This document shows positions 8,890-17,582 of a DNA stretch of 20,339 nucleotides, in pieces. A model generated the notes under the pieces. The model worked only from the letters and a program-made list of their open reading frames with translations, made no database searches and had not been told where the DNA came from. Position numbers and translations under genes: made by a program. The DNA lies in the NCBI RefSeq assembly GCF_002104995.1, contig NW_024468433.1, forward strand, positions 1-20,339, in the 5' to 3' direction. Source of the DNA: Linderina pennispora. Its lineage: Eukaryota; Kickxellomycota; Kickxellomycetes; Kickxellales; Kickxellaceae. Every line of letters begins with the position of its first letter. Within the stretch, counting starts at the first letter, position 1.

Positions 8890-9672
8890 ATGTCAACCGC
8901 AGCCTACACCCAACTGCCGCCTGTCTATGCGGCCACAGACAACAGCATCTCCGAGGCCGGGCCCAGCGCGCCGCACGGCTCCTCGCCCGACGACATCCCC
9001 GACGATTTCAAGTATGGCGTGACTGTGGGCCAGTCGGACCTGAGCATCCGGCACGCATTTGTGCGCAAGGTGTACACGATCCTGACGGCGCAGCTCCTGG
9101 CCACGACGCTGGTAGGCGGGTACATGCGCTACGTGGATGCATCGACGGGCTTCCTCCTGCAGCACATGTGGACCATCTACGTGGCCATGTTCGGGTCGAT
9201 TGCGGCCCTGGGCGTGGTGTTCTGGAAGCGCCACTCGCACCCAACCAACATTATTGCGCTGTCGGCGTTCACGCTGCTGGAGGCGTATACGCTGGGCGCT
9301 GTCACCGCCATGTTCCCGACGGCCATGGTGCTGCAGGCGCTGCTGATTACCCTGGGCCTGTTTGTGGTGCTGACCGTGTTCACCATCCAGTCAAAGTACG
9401 ACTTCTCGAGCCTTGGTCCGATCCTGTTCTTTGCGCTCATGGGCATGATGATGGTCGGTCTGGTGCAGCTCTTTGTGCCGTTCAGCCGCACCACCGACCT
9501 GATCTACTCGGTGTTTGGCGCCGTTGTCTTCTGCGGCTACATCCTGTTTGACACCCACCAGATCATGAACCGCCTGTCGCCCGACGAGTACATCATTGCC
9601 AGCGTTGAGCTGTATCTGGACATAGTCAACCTGTTCATTTACATCCTGCGGATCCTCAATGATAGGGACTAG
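8890..9672 (+). CDS. BXI1: Bax inhibitor-1 / TMBIM (LFG) family membrane protein
   Basis: A 260 aa multispanning protein of the TMBIM family, related to yeast Bxi1/Ybh3 (YNL305C), acting in the ER, vacuole or mitochondria in calcium leak and cell-death control. After a soluble N-terminus (1-58) comes DDFKYGVTV and RHAFVRKVYTILTAQLLAT, both family hallmarks. Hydrophobic segments lie at roughly 62-78, 92-111, 120-138, 145-165, 173-194, 203-220 and 236-255. The C-terminal FDTHQI (Asp221) and ELYLDIVNLFIYILRIL (Asp244) supply the di-aspartyl pair thought to sense pH. The frame is open further upstream to an ATG at 8722, but that part is the pyrimidine-rich leader, so I chose 8890. It is convergent with NUP57. 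Confidence 0.93.
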   Translation: MSTAAYTQLPPVYAATDNSISEAGPSAPHGSSPDDIPDDFKYGVTVGQSDLSIRHAFVRKVYTILTAQLLATTLVGGYMRYVDASTGFLLQHMWTIYVAMFGSIAALGVVFWKRHSHPTNIIALSAFTLLEAYTLGAVTAMFPTAMVLQALLITLGLFVVLTVFTIQSKYDFSSLGPILFFALMGMMMVGLVQLFVPFSRTTDLIYSVFGAVVFCGYILFDTHQIMNRLSPDEYIIASVELYLDIVNLFIYILRILNDRD

Positions 9673-9689
9673 GATCCGTGCTTTGAGTG

Positions 9690-9695
9690 AATAAA
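9690..9695 (+). terminator. AATAAA poly(A) signal of BXI1
   Basis: A canonical AATAAA 18 bp past the BXI1 stop, followed by a T-rich run. It lies within the 98 bp gap shared with the convergent nucleoporin gene. Confidence 0.5.
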
Positions 9696-9770
9696 CTTCT
9701 TTTTTCCTTTCCAAAGACTACAAAAGCGAGAAACAGACCTCTTGAGACAGCCAGTGTGGCTGTACTGCCT

Positions 9771-11279
9771 CTACCACGGAGTGTACTGCGGCCTGGCCAG
9801 TCTTGCGCCATTCTGCACGACCTGCTGTTTCAGAATTTCCTCGTGCCGGGCCTCAATAGCCGCCTCAATGTCATCCAGGGCCTGCTGGTCCCGCGACGCG
9901 ACCTGGGTGAGCTTTGTCAGCCCGCGCTGCTTCTCCGCCAGCATGTGCAGCACCGATTCCAGCTGCGCCTCGTCGGCAACCTCATAGCCGTCGCCCACTG
10001 CATCGCTATCAGTAATGCCTAGCATCTCGCGGCGCCGGCGCGCACTCGCCAGCAGCCGGCATGTGTGGTCCTGCAGCTCGGCCAGCCGCTGCTTCACCGA
10101 GCCCGTCTTGGACAGCTCGTTGTCCAGATGCGCAATGCGCTCCTTGAGCACAACCTCCTCGGCCGTCAGCTGCATCTCCCCCTGGCGCAGCACCTGCAGA
10201 CACTTCATGAACTCGAGCAGCCGCTGCGCAAGGTCCGCCTGCCGCCGCCGGCAGTCCGCCAGGCGCACCGCCGTACCCGAGTGGTGGTTCTGCAGGATTG
10301 TGTGCAGCTTGTCCGAAATCTCCGTCACGCGCTCCTGGTAGCTCTGCTGCTGCAGCGTCTGCGTGTCCACACGCTTGCGCAGGTCGTCGAAGCCGCTCGC
10401 CACCACCGGCACCAGAGACGAGGGATCCGGGTTGTCCTGCTGCGCCTGCTCCCACAGGCGTGGGTCCGTGTTCGGCGGGCACTGGTACAGGTGCCCTTGC
10501 CCGGGCTCGCACACGTTGTAAAAGTAGTGCCGGAACTGGAAGTTGGGCGAGTTCGGGTCCCAGCACTCCTTGATCATCATGAACTGCTTGCTCAGCTCCT
10601 CTGCCTCGCTCAGTTTCTGCTGCTGCTGGTTCTGCTGCTGCTGCTGGAGTGCCGATTGCGGGGGCATGCTCAGATACTGCTGAGCCCTCTGCAGAGTCGC
10701 ACCAGGGGCATTGCCAAATGGCCCCGGTGCTGCGGGCTTTGCCGCATTGCTTCCAAACAAGCTTGAGCCAGCGCCAAATGTGCTGGTGGTCTGAGCTGCA
10801 CCTGTTGAGCTGCCAAACACCCCGCCGCCCGTGGAGCCTGCATTCGTGCTATTCCCAAACAGCGAGCCGCCCGTCGGTGGAGCCGCATTGTTGGCCGTCG
10901 AACTGCCAAAAAGCCCAGTACCAGCCGGTGTCGTGTTGCTCGGCGCTGCGCTGCCAAACAGACCGCTGCCCGCCGGTGCCGCGCTATTGGCTACTGTGCT
11001 TCCTCCAAACAGCGACGTGTTGCTGCCGCCCGTCACCAGGCTGCCTGATCTTGCCCGCTTGTCGGTCGAGGCACCGAAAAAGCCACTGCCGCCGGTCGAC
11101 GTGCTGGCTGCAGCGGGCGCGCCGAACAGAGTCCCGGCCGACGCTGTGTTTGTGGTGCCGCTGTTGCTTCCAAAGAGATTCGCGCCCGTGGTCGCATTGC
11201 TGGCGGTGTTATTGTTTGAGCCAAACAGGCCGCCGCTGCTAGTTCCGCCAAACGACATTGAGTTGCTAATGCTATTCAT
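9771..11279 (-). CDS. NUP57: FG nucleoporin of the Nup54/Nup57 family
   Basis: A 502 aa component of the central channel complex of the nuclear pore (Nup62-Nup58-Nup54 type). Residues 1-190 hold 13 FG motifs, many GLFG or SLFG, spaced by Ser/Thr/Asn/Ala-rich linkers, which bind karyopherins. A short Gln-rich stretch (about 208-222) leads into the conserved Nup54 domain: KECWDPNSPNFQFRHYFYNV (237-256) and CPPNTDPRLWEQA, then coiled-coil helices (about 285-500) that pair with the other channel nucleoporins. Length fits the family (yeast Nup57 about 541, vertebrate Nup54 about 507). No intron is seen. A charged KRAR inside the FG part (74-77) is an oddity. It is divergent from SEC16 across 446 bp and convergent with BXI1. 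Nup54 or Nup57 is a naming choice for the same orthologous group. Confidence 0.95.
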   Translation of the reverse strand: MNSISNSMSFGGTSSGGLFGSNNNTASNATTGANLFGSNSGTTNTASAGTLFGAPAAASTSTGGSGFFGASTDKRARSGSLVTGGSNTSLFGGSTVANSAAPAGSGLFGSAAPSNTTPAGTGLFGSSTANNAAPPTGGSLFGNSTNAGSTGGGVFGSSTGAAQTTSTFGAGSSLFGSNAAKPAAPGPFGNAPGATLQRAQQYLSMPPQSALQQQQQNQQQQKLSEAEELSKQFMMIKECWDPNSPNFQFRHYFYNVCEPGQGHLYQCPPNTDPRLWEQAQQDNPDPSSLVPVVASGFDDLRKRVDTQTLQQQSYQERVTEISDKLHTILQNHHSGTAVRLADCRRRQADLAQRLLEFMKCLQVLRQGEMQLTAEEVVLKERIAHLDNELSKTGSVKQRLAELQDHTCRLLASARRRREMLGITDSDAVGDGYEVADEAQLESVLHMLAEKQRGLTKLTQVASRDQQALDDIEAAIEARHEEILKQQVVQNGARLARPQYTPW

Positions 11280-11725
11280 ATAAAGGGGGGAGTAGGAAAG
11301 TGAAGTTGAATTTCGGCAAGGAAACTGAATGGAGGTGTCTTTTGCGGGCGCGCGTCAGCGCAAAAAAGCCGAATATTTTTTTTAATAAACTACGACTCGA
11401 GCCGCCAGCCACTGCATGTGAGTCGAGCCGCTGCGACGTGGTAAGCAGCGTTTCGGTAACAACCATGAAACCGGGACTTGAACTTTATGTGAAAGTTTCA
11501 CTGCTACGTCGGGAGCCTTTTTTTCCACTATTCAATTTCGCGTCCTTCTATTACATTTATTAACAGTCATTCATCAGTTGCCGCCGCGATACAGGCTTCT
11601 TGTTTCTTTATTCAGCCCTCTCCCAAAAAGCATAAAGGTACAGAAGCCCGGCTGTTGTAGTGTTGAGGAGTGTCTGGCAGAGATAAAAAGCCTGAGAACC
11701 TAATTCGTGAAGTACATCTATAGTA
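11280..11725. promoter_or_regulatory. Bidirectional promoter, NUP57 / SEC16
   Basis: 446 bp between two divergent starts. It contains T-runs near 11378-11390 and a pyrimidine-rich stretch near 11515-11560. No gene is seen. Confidence 0.45.
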
Positions 11726-14700
11726 ATGTCCTACCACCCGCAGACAGCACCCGTGCGTCCGCCGTCGCGGCGCGGCACGCCCTCCGCGGATGGACCAATT
11801 CCGTTCTTTGGCGGCCAGGACGCATCGAGCTCGGGCGCCGAATTCTTTTCATCAATGGATGGCAGCACGCAGCACGCGGCGATCCAGCAAACGCAGTTTC
11901 AGCAGTACGGGCAGCAGCCATACACGGCGCCATTTGCCTCGCATGGAGTGCCGCCGCGGAGCGCGACTGCGGGGCCGGCCGAGTATCAGCAGTACGGGCA
12001 GCAGGCGGACCCGTACCGGAGCGCCTCTGTGGTGTATCCTGGGTATGGCACGCAGTACGGGTATGAGCAAAATAATGTGGCACCGGATGGCGCGGCGTTC
12101 TTTGACCAACTGGCGGGCGAACCCCAGCAGGCAGCGCCGGCTGACCAAAACGGGTACTATGCACAGTACAACCAGGCAGTCGCACAGCAGCCGGCGTACG
12201 CTGGATATGCTGAGACAGCCGATCCTGCGGTTTCGGGCGCTACTGCGCAGGTGCAGCAGGCGGCTGTTGAGCCCATCTACGATGAGGCGATGGGACAATA
12301 CTATGATCCGCAGAGCGGGCAGTATTACGACAACGATTCGGGGACATGGTATTACCCGCAGGCTGCCGCTGGCTACGGCACCGAGTATACCCAGACCACA
12401 CAGGAGTACAATCCTCCGGCAGTCGCTCCTGCTACTGCTGGAGATGGCGGTGTTCCAGATGCTACCGCAACAGCAGGCTATGCGCAGCCTGCTCAGCCCG
12501 AGGTCGCTGATGGAGCTGCATTTTTTGACAACCTACAAGATGCTGATACCGATGCATCAGTACAGCACGCTGATTACTCAATGGGTCTGGCCCAGCAGCC
12601 AGTCACGGCTGTACCAACAGTGCCGGTTGCTGCAGAGGCAGTGGGCGAGGCTGCTGTTGCCACACATGCCGAGTCTAGTATTGGTGTTGCCACGCAGGTG
12701 ACAGCTGATAGCACAGCTGATGCAGTGGTGGACCCGGCTGAGGCCTTTGACGCAATCATCAGTCAGTCGGTCCAGAGCCCGCCGGTGCAGGTAGAAGCAG
12801 TATCTGCGGCTGCTCCTGTACCCAGTGCGCCGGAAAACGTACCGCAGATGACATCGGATCCCGCAGACATATTTGATGCAGCTGTCCACCAATCAGTTCA
12901 AACCCAGCCGCCGGCGACGGAGACAGTCCCTGCTGCTGAGATTCCTGCTACTGTGGCTCCCGAGAGCGCTCTGCTGGAAACATCCGATCCAGCAGACATA
13001 TTTGATGCAGCAATCAGCGAGTCAATTCATAGCCAACCGGCGGCGGCGGCGGAGATAGCTCCTGCTGCCGAGATTCCTGTCGCTGTTGCTGCGGAGAGTG
13101 CTCTTCTGGAGACATCCGATCCAGCTGCTATCTTTGATGCTGCTATCAGCGAGTCACAGCCGGTCCAGCATATTGCGGAGCCCCATTTGGAGTCAGCGCA
13201 ACAGCAACAGCTGCCAGCAGCAGCTCCTGTTGTGGCAACCGAGCAGGTATCACCGAAGCCTGCCGGTACTCTTGACCTGGAGGCTGTCACGGCAGAGCAG
13301 GCACATCAAGCTACTGAGTCAGCTGCCATAGAACGTAAACCTGTCGGTGTAGTCGACATACAACAGGTTCCATCGGATCCGGCCGAGATCTTTGACGCTG
13401 CCATCAGCCAGCCGCAGCCGGTAGCTGCTGAGGAACCAGCGCCCCTTCAGCCCGCAGATATGCCACCACCTACCACTCATGAAGACGCTCTGGTGGCGGA
13501 CGCCGGCCAGCAGGCCAGCCAGCTGTCTCAGGAATCAACAGTGGAGGCTGAGTTACCAGTCTCCGCTGCCTCCACTGAGCAATCGCAATCCATAGCTGCA
13601 ACCGAAACGGTATCGGAAATTGCGCCACCTGCCGCACTGGATTTCTACACTCAGCTCTCCGACAGCGCGCCGGAGACGCCGGCCGAGATCCCGGTGGAGA
13701 CGCAGCCGTCGAGCGTTGGCGAGCCTGCGGTGTCGCGCGAAACGGCGTGGGGCACGTTGACCACACAGGCAGAGGCATTTGAGAGCGAATTTGGCGAGAC
13801 CGGTGGGCAAACCGGTTGTATGTCGTTCTACCAGGACCAGCAGAGCGGGGCAGCAGCGGCAGTTGGTATGGAATCGCTGGAGCAGCAGAAGCAGGAGGGA
13901 TTCGCGGGTCTGGCGCTTGATGACCGCGTGCAGCAAGACTTGAATGCTGGACATGGTGCATACGATCCGTATAGCAGCACTGGTTACTCACAGGCGCCCG
14001 TTACGCCGAGTGGGCATGAGGCCGTGAGTGATTTAACCAATTCGGTTGTCACAGGCGCTGTCGATAGCCAGCAGCAGCAGCAGGACCCGAACGCTGCTTA
14101 TGGTGCGTACGATCCGTACAGTACTACTGGAGGATACTCGCAAGCACCAGCTACGTCAGGTGGATTCGAGACAGTTGGCGATTTGTCTAGGCCTATGGCC
14201 ACAGGGGCTGTCGATAGTCAGCAACAGCAGCAGCAGCAGGACCCGAATACTGCTTACGGTGCGTACGATCCATACAGTACTATTGGATATTCACAAGTAC
14301 CAGATATGGCAACTGAGCGTGCGGTGGTGGATCCGACTGCAGCAGCGGTAACCGGCGCAGTTGGCAACCAGCAGCAACAAGATGCGAACGCTGCTTACGG
14401 CACGTATGATCCGTACAGCACAGGAGGATACTCGCAGGCGCCAGCAGGCAATGGCGATTACGCAGTGATGGATACAGGCGCAGCGACAGTCGGCAGCACT
14501 GGAGATTACCAGCAGGTGGCAGACATGGGCCAGTACGAGACGTATGATGCGTATGGCTCAGGTGGGTACTCGCAGGCGCCACTGGCCAATGGAACAGATT
14601 CTCTCCAGCAAGAGCAGGCGGGCAAAGTGCAGCAATTCGACGGCAGCACCGGATATACGCCGTTCGATCCATACAGCTCTGGTGGATACGGACAGGAGGA

Positions 14701-17548
14701 TGGCGGTAGTGGGCAGCAATTTGGGGCGTACGACCCGTATAGCACTACTGGGTACTCGCAGGCGCCGGTGGAGAACGGGGCAGCGGCAGTGGCAGTGGTT
14801 GATACGGCCAATGGCGGCGAGAGCCAGCAGCAGCAGCAGCAATATCCTGGGTATGGCGGGTACGATCCGTATACTAGCGGGGGATACTCGCAGGCACCGA
14901 TGGTCAATGGCGTGGGCGATTCGTCGCTGGCGGCAGCGGACAAGCAGATGCAGGTAGACAGCGCGGGTGGATATGCAGCATTTGACCCGTACAATGCGGG
15001 CGGAGTATCCAGCCCGCACGGGTCAGCGCAGATGGTAACGCCGCAGTCGTTTGGGTACACGGGAGTGCCCACAGCGCCAGCAGGAGTGTTTGATCTGCAG
15101 AGCCAGAGCGAGCGCAGCAGCCTGGACATGGCGTACGAGCGCGACCTGTCGGCAGGCGATTTGGCTCCGGCTCAGGTGCAGGACCCGCTGGGGCGGCTGC
15201 AGGGGCGGCGGCCGATTATGGCGTTTGGGTTCGGCGGGCGGCTGTTCACCATGTTCCCGCGCCACGTGCAGCGGTTCAATGCACACGGCGGGTCAGCGAA
15301 GACGGCGCCGGGGATGCTGCGTGTGCAGCAGCTGGCGGAGCACATGCCGCCGGAGCTCTCAGCACAGCACGAGGCGGCGGTGTTCAACACGCCGCTGCTG
15401 GGCGGGGAGACGACCAAGGCGGCGCTACTGAAGCGGCGCGACGTGGCGGTGGGCTGTGCCCGTACCTGGCTGGAGCGCATGCAGGGCAGCAGCGAGGAGC
15501 GGGCGCTGGTGGGCGTGCTGGCGGGCGTGCTGGAGGCGTTGGGCGACAGTGCGCAGCCCGAGATGGCGCGTGCGGGCGAGGCCCTGCAGCCGCTGTTCAA
15601 CGTGCAGGAGCCGACCAAGCCGAATGGGCAGGAGCCGCCGGAGCCGATTGCTCACGGCTCGCTGGCAGACATGCAGGAGATCGAGGGCCTGCTGCTGGCG
15701 GGGCGGCGGTCGGAGGCGGTTGCGTTGGCGTGCCAGCGCGGCATGTGGGCGCATGCGCTGGTGGTGGCCAGCTGCACCGGCAAGGACGTGTGGCAGGCGG
15801 TGGTGGCAGCATACACGGCGTCGGCGATGCCAGGCAGCCTGGCGCCGCTGGGGCTGCAGTACCGACTGTTTGCAGGCATGGGGGCGACAGCCATCGAGCC
15901 GCCGCGGCCATTTGACCAGCGTAGCGAGCCGCAAGCCGGGTTTGTCACAGCGGCGGAGCTGGACACAGCGCCGCAGGCCAGCGCTCCGCAGGGCTGGGCG
16001 AAGACGCTGGCACTGATGCTAGCAAACCGCACGCCTGGCGACCAGGCAGCGATGCTGCAACTGGGCGACCGGCTGCGCAGTGACCGGCAGGCAGTGGCCG
16101 CGCACATCTGCTACGCACTGGCTCTGCAGCCCAAGGACGTGTTTCTGCCGGACGCATCGGGGCAGGCGCGCGCGGTCCTGCTGGGGCAGGATGCCAGCGG
16201 GGCGCTGGGGCGGTTCTCGCGGTTCTACCGCAGCCAGGCGGCGATTTGCCTGACGGAGCTGTACGAGGTGGCGGCGGCGATGCGGGGGTCGGGCGACTCG
16301 CCGCTGTGCCTACCGCATCTGCAGGCGTACAAGCTCTACCGCGCGTGGTGGATGGCGGACTGCGGGCTGACGGCGCTGGCGCTGCGCTACTGCGACGCAG
16401 TGCTGGGCGTCCTGGCGACTCTGCCTGCAGGCGTGGCCGTGCCGTTTGTCCATGCGTCGCTGGTGCAGGAGCTGCGCGAGCTGCGCAGTCGGCTCATCGG
16501 CTCCGGCATGACGTCGGCTAAGGCGGCCGAGCTGGTGGGCGACGAGGCCGCACTGCAGGGCAAGTCGTGGCTGGCGCGCGCCATGCCCAGGCCGTCGTTC
16601 ACGTCGCTGATGTCGGCCTTTGACTCGTCAATCGACAAGTTCATCACCGGCGCCGACGGCCACCGTATTGCTTTGGACGAGGGTCCGGCGCCCGGCCGAT
16701 TCGAAATCGGCCCCGACCGTCCTGGCCGCTCCGGCCCCACGCATCCTGGCCGGCCACTCGGCGCTATTGCCAGCCGCACACCCAGCCCTGGCGTCCCGCA
16801 AGAAACTGGTGAGCCCCATATCCCCATGTTCGCCACTTCGCCACAAGCCGTTCCGAGCCGCACCAGTACTGACGCGCGCCGCAGCCTGGATCACGCAGCA
16901 TGGGGCGATCCGGGCACGGCCAACTTGGGCAGCGACGGGTTCATAATGCCGGCGGCAGCGCTGGGTGTCCCGGCCCCGGGCTTTTCGGCCCCACCGGTCC
17001 ATGCGGCCATGTCGGCGCCAGCCGCCACACCGCCGGTGGAAGAGGAGGATGAGGACATGTTTGGATTCAGCAAGAAACCTGTTGTAAAGCCGGAGCCGGT
17101 GGAGCAGCGCAGCTCGGCGCCGCCCGAGCCGCGCAAAAGCACGGAGGCGAAGCCCGAGGCGGAGGCCAGCGGCGTCATGGGGCTGTTCAAGAGCCTGTGG
17201 GGCGGGCGCCGCACGCAGGCGAATCTCGGCGACGACTCCAAGTTCGTCTACGATCCGGTGCTGGAGCGCTGGGTTGACAAGAACGCCAAGCCCGAGGCCG
17301 AGCCGCCGCTGCCACCGCCGCCGCCCAAGGCCATGGGCTTTGTGCCGCAGAGCGCGTCGGTGCCGCCGCCAGCCCAGCCAGCTACGCCCGTCGGCCCTCC
17401 GCTGAACTCTCTGCCGCCCGGCATGGCCGGTCGCCCGGCGTCGGCGGTGCCCCCGATGGCTGCCAGTGCGGGCACCAGCCGGGCAGGCACTCCGGCGGGC
17501 AGACGGCGTGGCGCGCGGTCAAAGTATGTGGACGTGCTGAACCAGTAG
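11726..17548 (+). CDS. SEC16: Sec16, COPII coat assembly scaffold at ER exit sites
   Basis: A 1940 aa peripheral ER protein that organises COPII budding by binding Sec23/24, Sec13 and Sec31 (known family role). Residues 1-1100 are low complexity: an aromatic YYD octamer block (185-210), five SDPA-IFDAAIS repeats (about 336-565) and nine DPYS-GYSQAP repeats (about 743-1098). The central conserved domain begins near 1153 (LGRLQGRRPIMAFGFGG) and runs to about 1280. The helical ACE1 domain that binds Sec13 follows (about 1310-1640; EIEGLLLAGRRSEAVALA). The C-terminal part has MFGFSKKP (about 1778), GVMGLFKSLWGG (about 1816), YDPVLERWVDKNAKPE and a basic RSKYVDVLN tail, all typical of fungal Sec16 and its Sec23-binding end. 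No introns interrupt it. The length is close to that of yeast Sec16 (about 2195). The start is the first ATG of the open frame. Confidence 0.96.
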   Translation: MSYHPQTAPVRPPSRRGTPSADGPIPFFGGQDASSSGAEFFSSMDGSTQHAAIQQTQFQQYGQQPYTAPFASHGVPPRSATAGPAEYQQYGQQADPYRSASVVYPGYGTQYGYEQNNVAPDGAAFFDQLAGEPQQAAPADQNGYYAQYNQAVAQQPAYAGYAETADPAVSGATAQVQQAAVEPIYDEAMGQYYDPQSGQYYDNDSGTWYYPQAAAGYGTEYTQTTQEYNPPAVAPATAGDGGVPDATATAGYAQPAQPEVADGAAFFDNLQDADTDASVQHADYSMGLAQQPVTAVPTVPVAAEAVGEAAVATHAESSIGVATQVTADSTADAVVDPAEAFDAIISQSVQSPPVQVEAVSAAAPVPSAPENVPQMTSDPADIFDAAVHQSVQTQPPATETVPAAEIPATVAPESALLETSDPADIFDAAISESIHSQPAAAAEIAPAAEIPVAVAAESALLETSDPAAIFDAAISESQPVQHIAEPHLESAQQQQLPAAAPVVATEQVSPKPAGTLDLEAVTAEQAHQATESAAIERKPVGVVDIQQVPSDPAEIFDAAISQPQPVAAEEPAPLQPADMPPPTTHEDALVADAGQQASQLSQESTVEAELPVSAASTEQSQSIAATETVSEIAPPAALDFYTQLSDSAPETPAEIPVETQPSSVGEPAVSRETAWGTLTTQAEAFESEFGETGGQTGCMSFYQDQQSGAAAAVGMESLEQQKQEGFAGLALDDRVQQDLNAGHGAYDPYSSTGYSQAPVTPSGHEAVSDLTNSVVTGAVDSQQQQQDPNAAYGAYDPYSTTGGYSQAPATSGGFETVGDLSRPMATGAVDSQQQQQQQDPNTAYGAYDPYSTIGYSQVPDMATERAVVDPTAAAVTGAVGNQQQQDANAAYGTYDPYSTGGYSQAPAGNGDYAVMDTGAATVGSTGDYQQVADMGQYETYDAYGSGGYSQAPLANGTDSLQQEQAGKVQQFDGSTGYTPFDPYSSGGYGQEDGGSGQQFGAYDPYSTTGYSQAPVENGAAAVAVVDTANGGESQQQQQQYPGYGGYDPYTSGGYSQAPMVNGVGDSSLAAADKQMQVDSAGGYAAFDPYNAGGVSSPHGSAQMVTPQSFGYTGVPTAPAGVFDLQSQSERSSLDMAYERDLSAGDLAPAQVQDPLGRLQGRRPIMAFGFGGRLFTMFPRHVQRFNAHGGSAKTAPGMLRVQQLAEHMPPELSAQHEAAVFNTPLLGGETTKAALLKRRDVAVGCARTWLERMQGSSEERALVGVLAGVLEALGDSAQPEMARAGEALQPLFNVQEPTKPNGQEPPEPIAHGSLADMQEIEGLLLAGRRSEAVALACQRGMWAHALVVASCTGKDVWQAVVAAYTASAMPGSLAPLGLQYRLFAGMGATAIEPPRPFDQRSEPQAGFVTAAELDTAPQASAPQGWAKTLALMLANRTPGDQAAMLQLGDRLRSDRQAVAAHICYALALQPKDVFLPDASGQARAVLLGQDASGALGRFSRFYRSQAAICLTELYEVAAAMRGSGDSPLCLPHLQAYKLYRAWWMADCGLTALALRYCDAVLGVLATLPAGVAVPFVHASLVQELRELRSRLIGSGMTSAKAAELVGDEAALQGKSWLARAMPRPSFTSLMSAFDSSIDKFITGADGHRIALDEGPAPGRFEIGPDRPGRSGPTHPGRPLGAIASRTPSPGVPQETGEPHIPMFATSPQAVPSRTSTDARRSLDHAAWGDPGTANLGSDGFIMPAAALGVPAPGFSAPPVHAAMSAPAATPPVEEEDEDMFGFSKKPVVKPEPVEQRSSAPPEPRKSTEAKPEAEASGVMGLFKSLWGGRRTQANLGDDSKFVYDPVLERWVDKNAKPEAEPPLPPPPPKAMGFVPQSASVPPPAQPATPVGPPLNSLPPGMAGRPASAVPPMAASAGTSRAGTPAGRRRGARSKYVDVLNQ
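12731..13420 (+). repeat. Five degenerate SDPA-IFDAAIS repeats in SEC16
   Basis: Five copies of a roughly 15-residue acidic unit (consensus SDPAxIFDAAISxS) are spaced by Pro/Ala/Val/Glu-rich linkers of 28-60 residues. Copies begin near 12731, 12855, 12985, 13108 and 13375. DNA similarity (GATCCxGCxGAxATxTTTGAxGCxGC) shows descent by duplication. Likely short linear binding motifs. Confidence 0.75.
13951..15020 (+). repeat. Nine AYDPYSTTGYSQAP-type repeats in SEC16
   Basis: Nine copies with consensus YGAYDPYSxxGYSQAP, each followed by a variable linker, many with GAV-[DGN]-QQQQ. Unit length is about 23-52 residues. The composition (Tyr, Gly, Ser, Gln, Pro) is prion-like. The CAG-rich glutamine tracts inside are likely length-variable. 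Confidence 0.8.
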
Positions 17549-17582
17549 AAATTCAAATATATTTTTTTTTATCAAAATCGCC
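17549..17582. terminator. Shared 3' end of SEC16 and NIPSNAP
   Basis: Only 34 bp separate the two convergent stop codons. The gap holds a palindromic AAATATATTT (17555-17564) and a T-run, which read as A/T-rich cleavage elements on both strands. The two 3' UTRs must overlap the neighbouring gene. Confidence 0.5.

Noticed and set aside
10065-10766. 233-codon + strand frame, Leu/Arg-rich
   Set aside because: Antisense to the coiled-coil part of NUP57; leucines arise from reverse-complemented CAG codons.
9771-17548. NUP57-SEC16 divergent pair as a coordinated nuclear pore/COPII module
   Set aside because: The two coats share an evolutionary origin in some subunits, but adjacency of one pair is not evidence of a functional unit.
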